Origin: a candidate division WWE3 bacterium
GTDB lineage: Bacteria; Patescibacteriota; WWE3; UBA101185; UBA10185
Reading direction: 5' to 3'
DNA: 35,594 nt
Assembly (NCBI GenBank): GCA_016182565.1
Contig: JACPGI010000007.1
Coordinates: forward strand, 1 to 35,594
Position numbers and translations under genes: made by a program
Notes under the pieces: generated by a model
What the model was told of the DNA's origin: nothing
Seen by the model: only the letters and a program-made list of their open reading frames with translations
Databases searched by the model: none
In this document: piece after piece, positions 1 through 7,988 of the stretch
How positions within the stretch are numbered: the first letter of the stretch is position 1
How the letters are laid out: the number at the start of each line of letters is the position of its first letter

Positions 1-2
1 GA

Positions 3-722
3 ACGGTTGGGTTTAGTGGTGCTGATATTGAAAACATGGTAAATGAGGCTGCAATTTTGGCAGCAAGAGAAAACAAAGAACAGGTCTTTGAGGCGGATCT
101 TGAAGAGGCATCTTTAAAGGTAACCATGGGATCAGAAAGAAAAACTATTCAGACTGAGGATGAGCGAAAGATGGTTGCTTACCACGAGGCCGGACACGGG
201 CTTGTGGCTTCTAAGATGCCGGACATGGATCCAGTTCACCAGATATCAATTGTTGCAAGGGGTGGTTCTCTTGGCCACACAAGCCTCCCACCACAAAGAG
301 ATCGTTATAATGAAACCAAAACCAGACTGCTATCTCTTATGGCAACAATGCTTGGTGGCCGCGCGGCTGAGGAGATAGTATTTAACGAAATTACAGTTGG
401 AGCATCTGATGATATAAAAAGAGCTACAGGGCTTGCAAGAAAAATGGTTACCGAATTTGGGATGAGCTCGCTTGGTCCTATAAATTACAACGGTCATGAA
501 GAGTCGGGTTGGTTAGCAAAAGAGATATATACTGGACCAAAACACAGCGATAGTCTTGCGGCACAGATTGATGAGGAAGTTAAAAAGATGATGGAAGACG
601 CTTACGCAAAAGCAAAGCAAGTACTTTTGACCTACCGACATATTTTAGACAAAGTTGCTAGTGCGCTTCTTGACCACGAAACTATCAGGAACGAAGAGTA
701 TGAGAAGCTTTTAGCTGATTGA
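3..722 (+). CDS. ftsH: FtsH ATP-dependent zinc metalloprotease, C-terminal part (5' end outside window)
   Basis: FtsH is a membrane-bound AAA+ hexamer that unfolds and degrades membrane and misfolded proteins. The frame is open from base 3, where TVGFSGADIENM matches the end of the AAA+ domain (second region of homology), so the membrane segments and Walker motifs lie upstream. The protease domain shows the zinc motif HEAGH near base 185 and the following GGRAAEEIVF and TVGASDDIKRAT blocks, which contain the acidic third zinc ligand region. The C-terminal end is ordinary for the family. It stops about 50 bases before the exonuclease gene and may be read through into it, as no clear terminator follows. 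Identity is certain from the motifs; only the N-terminal portion is missing because of the window edge. Confidence 0.96.
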   Translation, partial: TVGFSGADIENMVNEAAILAARENKEQVFEADLEEASLKVTMGSERKTIQTEDERKMVAYHEAGHGLVASKMPDMDPVHQISIVARGGSLGHTSLPPQRDRYNETKTRLLSLMATMLGGRAAEEIVFNEITVGASDDIKRATGLARKMVTEFGMSSLGPINYNGHEESGWLAKEIYTGPKHSDSLAAQIDEEVKKMMEDAYAKAKQVLLTYRHILDKVASALLDHETIRNEEYEKLLAD

Positions 723-774
723 TCACATAGATTTCTATAGTAAAAGTTCGCTTGGAATTTGGATTAAATAAAAC

Positions 775-1692
775 ATGGAAAAGAAACTCCTTATTATAGA
801 TACCTTTAATTTTTTACACCGTGCCTATCACGCATTACCTAAAACCTTTAGAGATGAAAACGGTGCTCCCACAAATGCTGTATACGGTGTTACCTCAATG
901 CTTATAAATATTTTTGATCAAATAAAACCCACTTATGTTTTTGCTGCACTGGACAGTATAGAACCCACATTTAGAGTCGAGGATTTTACGGGGTATAAAG
1001 CACATCGTCATCCAATGGAGGATGATCTAGCCTCTCAAATACCGAAAGTTTTAGAAATAATTGATGCCTTTGGCGTCAAAAAAATTCAGGTTAATGGTTA
1101 TGAAGCCGATGACCTTATAGGTACTGTTGCACGTAAGTTTGAAAATGAAGTTAAAGTAATCTTGGTATCTAATGACAGAGATTTGTGGCAATTGGTTGAT
1201 GAAAATATAACAGTCATGGTTCCAAGTAAAGGAGATCTAGTTGAATGGGTAGGTCCCCCTGAAGTGAGTATAAGAATGGGAATAAAGCCCATTCAAATCA
1301 TTGATTACAAAGCCCTTCGTGGTGATCCGAGTGATAACATCCCGGGTGTATATGGCATTGGCGAAAAAACGGCCTTAAAACTTATAAATGAATTTGGTAG
1401 TGTTGAGGAAATCTATAGAAAAATTGCTTTGGTGGAGCCAAAATCCCTGCAAGAGAAGCTTGCTAATAATGCTGAGGAGGCTGTAATGAGTAAGCATCTG
1501 GCTACAATTAAAATAGATGTTCCAATGCAACTTAATTTGGATGATTTCAAATACACCGAAATAAATAAACTTGCAGTTAAAGAGGTTTTAGAAAGATATA
1601 ACTTTAAAAGTTTAATTAGGCGAATGGGTTTTGAAGTTAAAGATAAAAAAGAACCAACGATTGTGGATGATTCTCAACTTCAACTCCTTTAG
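775..1692 (+). CDS. Stand-alone 5'-3' exonuclease (Pol I N-terminal domain type)
   Basis: A 305-residue flap/5'-3' exonuclease of the FEN/Pol I N-terminal family, which removes RNA primers and 5' flaps during lagging-strand maturation and repair. The metal-binding acidic clusters are visible: LIIDTFNFLHRAYHAL at the N terminus, YEADDLIGT in the middle, SNDRDLWQL, and the H3TH segment GDPSDNIPGVYGIGEKTA. It ends where the Pol I exonuclease domain would end, so no polymerase is attached; Pol I would have to be encoded elsewhere. ATG 775 is chosen because it begins the conserved first strand. A TGn element lies at 760-762, followed by a weak hexamer and then 6 nt before the ATG, which may be a leaderless promoter, but the hexamer is poor. 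The endonuclease III gene follows after 19 nt. Confidence 0.93.
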   Translation: MEKKLLIIDTFNFLHRAYHALPKTFRDENGAPTNAVYGVTSMLINIFDQIKPTYVFAALDSIEPTFRVEDFTGYKAHRHPMEDDLASQIPKVLEIIDAFGVKKIQVNGYEADDLIGTVARKFENEVKVILVSNDRDLWQLVDENITVMVPSKGDLVEWVGPPEVSIRMGIKPIQIIDYKALRGDPSDNIPGVYGIGEKTALKLINEFGSVEEIYRKIALVEPKSLQEKLANNAEEAVMSKHLATIKIDVPMQLNLDDFKYTEINKLAVKEVLERYNFKSLIRRMGFEVKDKKEPTIVDDSQLQLL

Positions 1693-1711
1693 GGTTTTAA
1701 AAGTATTAACT

Positions 1712-2356
1712 ATGGATAACTTAGAACTAAAAGATAAAGCCAAAAAAATATTTACTTTGCTTCACAGAGATCATCCGAACCCAAAGACTGAGCTTATTTA
1801 TAAAAACGAAATGGAGCTATCTATTGCAGTCGCACTTTCAGCCCAGACTACTGATAAAAAAGTAAACGAGATTACTCAAAGACTTTTTAAAAAATATACA
1901 GGTTGGGAAGACTTTGCAAAAGCTTCTATACAAGAGCTCCAGCAAGATATTCGTGGTGTAAATTTTCACATGGGTAAAGCCCAAAGACTTATTAAAATGG
2001 CTCAAAAGGTAATAAGTGATTTTGGTGGTAATCTTCCAAGAGAGATGCACGAATTAATAACCCTTCCTGGGTTTGCTCGAAAGAGTTCCAATGTTGTAAT
2101 GCAGGAGCTATGGGGTAAAGCGGAGGGTATTGTGGTAGACACTCATGTGACAAGGGTATCAAATCGATTAGGTTTAACAACACAGCAAGATGCCATAAAA
2201 ATTGAAAAAGAACTTATGGCTATTTTTCCAAAGGAAAGTTGGAGAGTGCTGTCTGGCTCAATGGTTCTTCATGGAAGATATGTTTGCAAAGCAATCAAAC
2301 CAAATTGTCTGGGATGCTCTTTAAATAAAATTTGCCCCTCGGCTTTTAAAATTTAA
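1712..2356 (+). CDS. nth: Endonuclease III (DNA glycosylase/AP lyase)
   Basis: Endonuclease III removes oxidised pyrimidines and nicks abasic sites in base excision repair. The helix-hairpin-helix LPGFARKSSNVV carries the catalytic lysine, VVDTHVTRV carries the catalytic aspartate, and the C terminus has the four cysteines of the 4Fe-4S cluster with the usual C-x6-C-x2-C-x5-C spacing (CKAIKPNC, LGC, SLNKIC). From ATG 1712 the protein is 214 residues, the normal family length. A start further upstream at 1631 would run over the exonuclease gene and add an unrelated basic tail, so I reject it. The gene probably shares a transcript with the exonuclease. It is convergent with the next gene, the two stops being only one base apart. 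Confidence 0.95.
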   Translation: MDNLELKDKAKKIFTLLHRDHPNPKTELIYKNEMELSIAVALSAQTTDKKVNEITQRLFKKYTGWEDFAKASIQELQQDIRGVNFHMGKAQRLIKMAQKVISDFGGNLPREMHELITLPGFARKSSNVVMQELWGKAEGIVVDTHVTRVSNRLGLTTQQDAIKIEKELMAIFPKESWRVLSGSMVLHGRYVCKAIKPNCLGCSLNKICPSAFKI

Positions 2357-2357
2357 A

Positions 2358-2888
2358 TTAATCTGGATATACGAAGATTCTTCCAATATTGCCCGACTGA
2401 ATTTCTTTGAAAGTCCAGTATCCTGATGGTGGTAGTCTCTTTATCTGTGTGTCAAAAGCTTCATTTGGTTTAATTGTTACAGGTTTTGTAAATGCGGTTT
2501 GTCCTATCACCAGCTCTTTTATTACAATGTCTCTATCTGCAAGGTTTACCCATTTTACATAATTATTTTCACCTATGTTTACACTTTTTGGAGACCAACC
2601 CTCGTTTGTATAAATAAAGATTGCTTTAGGCGTATTGTCGCCAAGCTCCTCTACTAGACTTTTTTTAGTCAGATCATCGGTTTTGCTACCACCCTCATCT
2701 ATTATGTTTGGATTTCTTTGACTTACCGAAAAGGGCGATTCGTTATTGTTTGTTGTAGGTATTTCATTTACTTGGTTTAGTTTCGACTCATTTGTCTTAT
2801 TTGATGAAAATATTATTACCACTACAAATAAAGCTCCTAGTATAAGTCCAGTTAATATAAGTTGTTTATTTCGTTGTATCATGTTCAT
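2358..2888 (-). CDS. Membrane-anchored cupredoxin-like protein lacking copper ligands
   Basis: A 176-residue protein with a single N-terminal hydrophobic segment (about residues 9-27), a polar low-complexity stretch rich in N, S and T (about 30-80), and a C-terminal beta domain. The pattern SPKSVNIGENNYVKWVN, then KPNEAFDTQ, then GYWTF and GRIFVYPD follows the order of cupredoxin/plastocyanin strands. The histidines and the cysteine that bind copper in that family are absent; the mature domain has neither Cys nor His. It is probably an exported, anchored binding or structural domain. The next M (third codon) could also be the start. It is last in the minus-strand cluster and ends one base from nth. 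Confidence 0.7.
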   Translation of the reverse strand: MNMIQRNKQLILTGLILGALFVVVIIFSSNKTNESKLNQVNEIPTTNNNESPFSVSQRNPNIIDEGGSKTDDLTKKSLVEELGDNTPKAIFIYTNEGWSPKSVNIGENNYVKWVNLADRDIVIKELVIGQTAFTKPVTIKPNEAFDTQIKRLPPSGYWTFKEIQSGNIGRIFVYPD

Positions 2889-2924
2889 AATAATTCTTCT
2901 ATTTTAGTAAACTTTACTCTCTAA

Positions 2925-3908
2925 TTAAACTCTTACGTTTTTAATATCTTTATTGACCAGGTTAATTGGTGGTTTTTTACTGATTAGCACTTCCAGTATA
3001 TTTTCAGCAACCATTCGCGACATTTCGATACGCGCTTCTCTTGTAGCACTTCCAATATGTGGTGTGAGCACTACATTGTCCAATTGCTTTAGTTCAGTTC
3101 TTATATTTGGTTCTTCTTCAAATACATCTATTGCAGCTCCTTCAATCCACTTTTCTTGTAAAGCTAAAATTAAACTATCTTCATCAACAATTGGTCCTCT
3201 TGCTGTGTTAATGAGATAGGCCGTTGGTTTCATTTTTCTAAGTTCCCTATCTGTAATAAGATGTTTTGTTGATGGAAGAAGTGGTACATGAATTGATACA
3301 AAATCTGATTCTCCAAGCAAATCATCTAGGCTTACAAACATTGCTCCAAGATCTTTTTCAAGAGCCTCATCTCGCTGAACGTCGTTGTACAAAATTCGCA
3401 TTCCAAAGCCATTTTTAGCAAGTTTTGCAAGGTGTTTCGCTATTCGCCCAAAGCCTACAAGTCCCAAGGTTTTGCCTCCAAATCTAGGTCCCAAGAAAAT
3501 CATGGGATCCCAGAATTTGTATTCTCCAGCTCTTGTAAATTTGTCTGCTAGTGGAATTTGTCTTCCAACGGATAGCATAAGTGCAAGGGCATGCTCAGCA
3601 ACAGCTTCTGTTAGATCTCCGGGTGTATTTGAAACGTAAATTCCCATCTCTGAAGCGGCCGCTATATCTATGTTGTCGTACCCAACTGCATAATGAGCAA
3701 CAATTTTAAGTTTTGGTGCACTTAAAAGTATTTCCCTAGTAATTTTGTCTGGAATCACTGCAATTATTGCGTCTGCGTCTTTAATTCCATCTATTAATTC
3801 TTTTGTGGAAAGGGGAGCACCTTGCCTGTAATCAAGTTCAAGTGATGGGTGTTTTCTGAGTAGTTCGATTCCTGCTCTTGGTATTGTTCTTGTGATTAAA
3901 ACCCTCAT
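2925..3908 (-). CDS. D-2-hydroxyacid dehydrogenase, NAD(P)-dependent (glyoxylate/hydroxypyruvate reductase-like)
   Basis: A cytoplasmic oxidoreductase of the D-isomer 2-hydroxyacid dehydrogenase family (glyoxylate reductase, D-lactate and 3-phosphoglycerate dehydrogenases), 327 residues, the usual length without a C-terminal ACT domain. The Rossmann motif appears as GLVGFGRIAKHLA, with Ala in place of the third glycine. Catalytic residues are Arg in NTARGPIVDED, Glu in DVFEEEP and His in LTPHIGSAT. The closest look is to glyoxylate reductases, but the substrate cannot be read from sequence. It follows the sugar kinase by 15 nt. That short gap holds a TGG-TATTAT extended -10 ending 6 nt before the ATG, so it may have its own leaderless transcript. 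Confidence 0.9.
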   Translation of the reverse strand: MRVLITRTIPRAGIELLRKHPSLELDYRQGAPLSTKELIDGIKDADAIIAVIPDKITREILLSAPKLKIVAHYAVGYDNIDIAAASEMGIYVSNTPGDLTEAVAEHALALMLSVGRQIPLADKFTRAGEYKFWDPMIFLGPRFGGKTLGLVGFGRIAKHLAKLAKNGFGMRILYNDVQRDEALEKDLGAMFVSLDDLLGESDFVSIHVPLLPSTKHLITDRELRKMKPTAYLINTARGPIVDEDSLILALQEKWIEGAAIDVFEEEPNIRTELKQLDNVVLTPHIGSATREARIEMSRMVAENILEVLISKKPPINLVNKDIKNVRV

Positions 3909-3914
3909 ACTAAA

Positions 3915-3923
3915 ATAATACCA
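3915..3923 (-). promoter_or_regulatory. Extended -10 promoter for the D-2-hydroxyacid dehydrogenase gene
   Basis: Read on the minus strand this is TGG-TATTAT, five of six matches to the -10 consensus with a TGn extension. The hexamer ends 6 nt before the ATG at 3908, which would place transcription start at or next to the start codon. Confidence 0.45.
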
Positions 3924-4907
3924 TTAAAGTTTAGCCTGCGAGAAAGTCACCTCTTTTATTAACCTTTCGATATCAGTTTTTGTAGCTAAGCCCTCAGTAG
4001 ATCCAATCACTGTAATACAACTGGCAGAATTTATTGTACCCCATTTCATAGCCTCATCAGCAGGTCTGCCATACATCATTGCTGATACAAAACCTGCTGC
4101 ATAAGCATCTCCTGCCCCTGTTTTATCAACTCTTTTACCTATATCACAAATGCCAAGTTTTGAAACTTTTACTCCATCAGATACACTTGATCCATTTAGG
4201 CTGTCAGTTATGACTGAAAGTTTAACCCCCATTTTTATGATTGAGTCATGTAAGTTTTCTATTTTTATTTCCGTATTAGTTTTGTGACCACAAATATGTT
4301 TTGCTTCTTCTTTGTTTACAAAAAGAACATCAACTTGTTTTAAGATTTCAACAAATGACTGTCCCCCTGCTTTTATTTGTGCACTCCCTGGATTAAAAGC
4401 AAGAATTACATTTGGATGCTCTTCCATATACTTTACAATTTGAGGCTCAAAATTTTTGAAGGCATCGCCAATAGATGTGTAATAAATAAATTTTGGTTCC
4501 TTCCACTCTTTTATAGAATAGTGTCTTTGTGAATGATAAGAAAATATAGTACGTTCTCCTTGAAACATGATTATTGGGTGAATATTTGTATTCTCAGCTT
4601 TATTTTTTACAACAAAGTCGGTAAGGACTTTTTTCTCCTTAAGTTTATCCAGGATTATTTGAGCGCCAAAATCATCACCTGTCTCCGTATAAATTGCTGT
4701 TTTGATCCCCATGGTTGCAGCACCAACAGCGACGTTAACTGAGTTTCCAGCGGCTGAGGACCTGAATTCTTCGACTTGTATTTTTTCTCCGTATTTAAAA
4801 GCGATCTCGCAGTTTTTATGTCTTATATCACAATGCAACGATGCATCATGTATTTTTAGAAATTGATCTACAGCACAATCTCCAATTGTTAATAAATCAT
4901 AGTTCAT
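3924..4907 (-). CDS. PfkB/ribokinase-family sugar kinase
   Basis: A 327-residue kinase that transfers phosphate from ATP to a sugar, nucleoside or sugar phosphate. The N-terminal PfkB signature region is seen as AAGNSVNVAVGAATMG. The C-terminal signature DKTGAGDAYAAGF carries the catalytic aspartate and the anion hole. The substrate is not clear: fructose 6-phosphate, tagatose, ribose and nucleoside kinases share these motifs. Its place two bases after a transketolase subunit suggests a sugar of the pentose or hexose phosphate pool. It probably sits in the transketolase operon, and its ATG is preceded by AAGG at the end of the upstream gene, a workable ribosome binding site. Family assignment is firm, substrate open. 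Confidence 0.9.
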   Translation of the reverse strand: MNYDLLTIGDCAVDQFLKIHDASLHCDIRHKNCEIAFKYGEKIQVEEFRSSAAGNSVNVAVGAATMGIKTAIYTETGDDFGAQIILDKLKEKKVLTDFVVKNKAENTNIHPIIMFQGERTIFSYHSQRHYSIKEWKEPKFIYYTSIGDAFKNFEPQIVKYMEEHPNVILAFNPGSAQIKAGGQSFVEILKQVDVLFVNKEEAKHICGHKTNTEIKIENLHDSIIKMGVKLSVITDSLNGSSVSDGVKVSKLGICDIGKRVDKTGAGDAYAAGFVSAMMYGRPADEAMKWGTINSASCITVIGSTEGLATKTDIERLIKEVTFSQAKL

Positions 4908-4909
4908 AA

Positions 4910-5896
4910 TTATTTACCTTGCATAAACTGTATTACTTCCAGTTCAATATGGTGCGCGTTTAGCCCATATTTTTCAAGTAGCTCATCATAAAGACCAGAT
5001 TCACCAAACAAATCCGGCATACCCATAATTTTCATTTTAAGCGGAAATTCTTGTGCTAAAAATTCTGCGATAGTACTTCCCATACCACCTGCCATTTGAT
5101 GCTCTTCAACTGTTATTAGTCTTCGTGTTTTTTGTACTGATTTAAGAATTGTTTTTTTATCGAGTGGTTTTATAGTGGGTAGATTTATCACTTCTACAGA
5201 TATTCCATGCCTTATTTTTAATTCTTGGGCGGCTTTTAACCCCTCGTAAACTAGCGGCCCCGTCGCAATAACTGTTATATCCCTACCTTCCATGAGAACC
5301 TGAGCTGCCCCTATTTCAAAAGGCGTGGTTTTTGTCGTAAATATTGGAGTTTTATCGCGAGCAAGCCTTATATATACAGGTCCTTTGTGGTTTGCTGCCT
5401 TAAGTGTTGCCTTTTTAGCTTCTAAATAATCACATGGATATAAAACAATCATATTTGGCAGCGTACGCATGATAGCAAGATCTTCCAAAGCTTGGTGGGT
5501 TGCGCCATCTGCAGGTGTTGAAAGTCCTCCATGAGCTCCGATTATTTTTACATTAGCTTTTGAAAAACAAATTGAAACACGTATTTGATCAAGATTGCGG
5601 CCGGGATTAAATGTGGCGTAGGAGGCTATAAATGGGACCTTTCCACTTAAAGCAAGTCCAGCTGCGATGCCTGCCATATTTTGTTCAGCTACTCCAACAT
5701 CAAAAAATCTATTTGGAAATTTATGTGCAAATCTATCACTTTTTGTTGATTCAGTTAAATCCCCGCATAATACAACCACATCTTCATTGATTTCACCTGC
5801 CTCAAGCACCCCATCGCCGTAACCCTCACGGGTTGGTTTACTTTCTATGTGTACATTGAAAATATCTTTACTTAAATTTTGATCTTCTTTTAGCAT
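4910..5896 (-). CDS. Transketolase, C-terminal subunit
   Basis: The second half of a two-gene transketolase. It holds the pyrimidine-binding domain with the catalytic glutamate in FDVGVAEQNMAGIAAG, the segment AHGGLSTPADGATHQ that shapes the active site, and the C-terminal domain (about residues 190-320). Transketolase moves two-carbon units between ketose and aldose phosphates using thiamine diphosphate, in the non-oxidative pentose phosphate pathway. At 328 residues it matches split transketolases of archaea and many CPR bacteria. A 1-deoxyxylulose-5-phosphate synthase is unlikely given the split form. It follows the small membrane protein gene by 21 nt and precedes the kinase by 2 nt. No good ribosome binding site is seen before ATG 5896. 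Confidence 0.92.
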   Translation of the reverse strand: MLKEDQNLSKDIFNVHIESKPTREGYGDGVLEAGEINEDVVVLCGDLTESTKSDRFAHKFPNRFFDVGVAEQNMAGIAAGLALSGKVPFIASYATFNPGRNLDQIRVSICFSKANVKIIGAHGGLSTPADGATHQALEDLAIMRTLPNMIVLYPCDYLEAKKATLKAANHKGPVYIRLARDKTPIFTTKTTPFEIGAAQVLMEGRDITVIATGPLVYEGLKAAQELKIRHGISVEVINLPTIKPLDKKTILKSVQKTRRLITVEEHQMAGGMGSTIAEFLAQEFPLKMKIMGMPDLFGESGLYDELLEKYGLNAHHIELEVIQFMQGK

Positions 5897-5917
5897 GGGC
5901 AGCTTTTACTTTTTTTA

Positions 5918-6466
5918 TTATTCTTTACAAATTTGAGTCTCTCTTAATGTTTCAAAATCAATTCTCATATCTGTCTTGTCTACAACAACTACATCTACAC
6001 CAACACCGGGCTGTTGCAACTTCGCGCAGCTGTCCCCAGGTTGCATAATTTTTACTGATACAAGCAATTTATTCTTTTCTTTGTCAAGATATATTTTTCT
6101 TATTTTTACTTCAAATTCATCGTTATCAAAAGTTTCAGATGAAACTCCGATTAACATCTGTTTACTAAAATCTATTTTTTCACCGACAGTTAAAGAACTT
6201 GTCTTATCTACAAAAGCTAGAAAATCTATGAGTTCTTTTTCATTTGTTATGACTTTTCTTTGTTTTTCGATATCAGGATTAGCAACAGAAATTTTAGCCG
6301 GGAATCCTTCAAGTCTTTGCATTTCTAGGGTTTTTGTTTTTTCAAAAAGTGAAAGATTATTTATAAAATCTTTTCCTACAAGAAAGTAACCTGCAATTAA
6401 AATTACTCCCCCCAAGATAATAAATGGTAGACCTTTTGCACCTGATAATTTTTTTTGATTACTCAT
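5918..6466 (-). CDS. Membrane-anchored protein of unknown function between the transketolase subunits
   Basis: I do not recognise a family. From ATG 6466 the product has 182 residues: a short basic N terminus (MSNQKKLSGAKG), one hydrophobic segment at about residues 13-31 (LPFIILGGVILIAGYFLVG), and a soluble part of mixed strands and helices ending in QICKE. The topology suggests a single-pass protein with the C-terminal domain outside. ATG 6466 is preceded by GAGGAG at 5-nt spacing, a strong Shine-Dalgarno. Starts further upstream would run in a shifted frame through the transketolase gene and are rejected. The start overlaps the end of the transketolase N subunit by 8 bases, which suggests translational coupling. 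A membrane protein here is unexpected for a cytoplasmic enzyme pair. Confidence 0.78.
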   Translation of the reverse strand: MSNQKKLSGAKGLPFIILGGVILIAGYFLVGKDFINNLSLFEKTKTLEMQRLEGFPAKISVANPDIEKQRKVITNEKELIDFLAFVDKTSSLTVGEKIDFSKQMLIGVSSETFDNDEFEVKIRKIYLDKEKNKLLVSVKIMQPGDSCAKLQQPGVGVDVVVVDKTDMRIDFETLRETQICKE

Positions 6467-7331
6467 GTTCTCCTCGTATACGGCCTTCAAGAGTCCTAAG
6501 TTCATGTAGTGCTTTTTTGCCTTCTTCAAGACTTGGAGACTTGCCATGCCATTCAAATTTATACTCCATAAAATCAACCCCTTTGCCGGGTATGGTATGA
6601 GCAATTATAGCAGTTGGACGCTCAACAATCGCTTTAGACATGTTACATGCACTTATTATTTCCTCTATGTTATGACCATCTATTTCTATAACATGCCAGT
6701 TGAAAGCTTCCAATTTTTCTCGTAGAGGTTCAAGCGGCATCACATCCTCTGTATAACCATCAATTTGAATATTGTTGCGATCAATTATCCAAGTAAGGTT
6801 TCTTATTCTTTTGTTTCCTGCAAACATTGCAGCTTCCCAGATTTGGCCTTCTTGTAGCTCCCCATCACTTCCTATACAGTAAACTTCGTAATTTTTGTTA
6901 TCAAGCTTTGCTGCGAGTGCCATACCAATAGCTTGTGAAAGACCTTGTCCAAGTGGCCCACTACTATTTTCAATTCCTGGCATTGATAGGTTGTGGGGAT
7001 GCCCTTGAAGCTTGGATCCCAGTTTTCTTAGTGTTTTTATCTCCTTTTCTGAAATGTATCCTTTGTGAGCAAGTGTTGCGTAAAGGATTGGGCAGATATG
7101 TCCTGCAGATAAAACAAGTCTATCTCGATCAGGATCAGTTGGGTTTTTCGGATCAACATTTAAGATATGAAAGTAAAGTGTTGCGAAGACTTCTGCCATA
7201 TCAAGTGGTCCTGCAGAATGACCAGAACCTGCTACAACCAACATTTCTATAACTGATTTTCTCAGGTTAGTTGCAATGATTTGAAGTTCTTCCAAGATAT
7301 TGCTTTTAACTCGGGTAGTTTTATATAGCAT
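6459..7331 (-). CDS. Transketolase, N-terminal subunit
   Basis: The thiamine-diphosphate-binding half of a split transketolase, 290 residues from ATG 7331. AGSGHSAGPLDMAEV near the N terminus matches the substrate-phosphate and TPP-binding loop. The metal and diphosphate motif is GSDGELQEGQIWEA with the downstream asparagines in DRNN. IPGKGVDFME near the end is also typical. A TTG at 7367 would give a longer protein, but a TATACT hexamer at 7339-7344 ends 7 nt before the ATG, so transcription probably begins at 7331 and excludes the upstream codon. First gene of the minus-strand cluster that continues with the membrane protein, the C subunit and the kinase. Confidence 0.92.
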   Translation of the reverse strand: MLYKTTRVKSNILEELQIIATNLRKSVIEMLVVAGSGHSAGPLDMAEVFATLYFHILNVDPKNPTDPDRDRLVLSAGHICPILYATLAHKGYISEKEIKTLRKLGSKLQGHPHNLSMPGIENSSGPLGQGLSQAIGMALAAKLDNKNYEVYCIGSDGELQEGQIWEAAMFAGNKRIRNLTWIIDRNNIQIDGYTEDVMPLEPLREKLEAFNWHVIEIDGHNIEEIISACNMSKAIVERPTAIIAHTIPGKGVDFMEYKFEWHGKSPSLEEGKKALHELRTLEGRIRGEHE

Positions 7332-7338
7332 CAATAGA

Positions 7339-7344
7339 AGTATA
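7339..7344 (-). promoter_or_regulatory. -10 box of the transketolase operon
   Basis: Minus-strand TATACT (five of six consensus bases) ends 7 nt before ATG 7331. A TTGCCC at 7362-7367 lies 17 nt further upstream as a possible -35. The predicted transcript would be leaderless or nearly so. Confidence 0.4.
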
Positions 7345-7443
7345 GATTTTATGGATCTAGTGGGCAATGGTTATAGTTTTTAGCCCTTAAGTTTTGCAGT
7401 TTTGGGGATAAGGAACTGCCGGCTTTTTGTACAAGACTTATAG

Positions 7444-7472
7444 TTGACAAGTAAGTTCATATTTGGTAAATT
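7444..7472 (+). promoter_or_regulatory. Sigma70-type promoter of the short gene at 7509
   Basis: TTGACA at 7444-7449, a 17-nt spacer, then TAAATT at 7467-7472. It is followed by AAGGAG at 7496-7501, seven bases before ATG 7509. The -35 is a perfect consensus and the -10 has four of six matches. Confidence 0.55.
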
Positions 7473-7508
7473 TTTGCTAGAAAGTAAATCCAATCAAGGA
7501 GAAAAGCT

Positions 7509-7799
7509 ATGTCCCCTCCCACTTTTGATCACACCTTCACGCGCGGCCCCGGCGATCGCCTGCTGACAGCGGCCAAATAATCCACCTCTCCGGCGCGGCC
7601 CAAACGGCGAAACTTGGACACTGGCGCAACATATCGCAGTGCCCATAATACGCCTTGATGGACAGACAAAGGGGTAAGTCAGTATCTCCTAAATCAGTTG
7701 GCTCGCGAAAGCCCCGCTAAACTGATGAAGCCAGAAGTAATTCACCCTATGCCGGATATAATAAGCTCCGCATCGTGGTACAACACCTTCGGTTACTGA
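7509..7799 (+). pseudogene. Short gene with an interrupted reading frame (frameshifted or decayed)
   Basis: Promoter, AAGGAG ribosome site and terminator frame one short transcription unit, but the reading frame changes twice. The first frame runs from ATG 7509 for 23 codons (begins MSPPTFDHTFTRGPGDR) to TAA 7578. A +1 frame, open from about 7567 to TAA 7675, reads as ordinary protein (NGETWTLAQHIAVPIIRLDG). Then the original frame, open from 7659, reads VSQYLLNQLARESPAKLM and on to TGA 7797. Joined, this gives roughly 95 residues with no family I recognise. The second change lies on A-AAG-GGG at 7668-7674, a classical -1 slippery heptamer, but a homopolymer sequencing error or mutation is equally possible. 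Base composition is clearly more GC-rich than the neighbours. I treat it as a decayed or misassembled small gene. Confidence 0.5.
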
Positions 7800-7801
7800 C
7801 C

Positions 7802-7843
7802 AAACCCACCCCAATTTATGTTTTTCGGGGTGGGTTTTGCGTT
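7802..7843 (+). terminator. Rho-independent terminator of the short gene
   Basis: AAACCCACCCC at 7802-7812 pairs exactly with GGGGTGGGTTT at 7827-7837, with a 14-nt loop, followed by TTTTGCGTTT. It lies 3 bases after the last stop of the short unit. In the other direction it is less T-rich. Confidence 0.8.
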
Positions 7844-7988
7844 TACTACAATATTTTTTACTCAAAAGAGTTGGTTTTTATAGCTATATTTGTTTAAGTA
7901 GTTTGTTTATATCAAAAGAAAATAGCTCTAGTTCTAAAAGGTGGTGTAACTGAGTATGTTAAAAAAGTAACCTGTTAAGTTAATTAGC

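Noticed and set aside
1631..1711. Upstream start for endonuclease III
   Set aside because: It overlaps the exonuclease gene in another frame and adds a tail not typical of the family.
6467..6604. Upstream start for the membrane protein in the transketolase operon
   Set aside because: It runs antiparallel-free but out of frame through the transketolase N-subunit coding sequence; GAGGAG marks ATG 6466.
7668..7674. Programmed -1 frameshift as a firm call
   Set aside because: The slippery heptamer is in phase, but the upstream frame also needs an unexplained +1 change and no stimulatory structure was established; sequencing error or decay cannot be excluded.
7490..7800. Possible structured RNA (RNase P, SRP RNA or tmRNA) in the GC-rich intergenic segment
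   Set aside because: None of the hallmark sequences of these RNAs is present, while three protein-like frames, a ribosome site and a terminator are.
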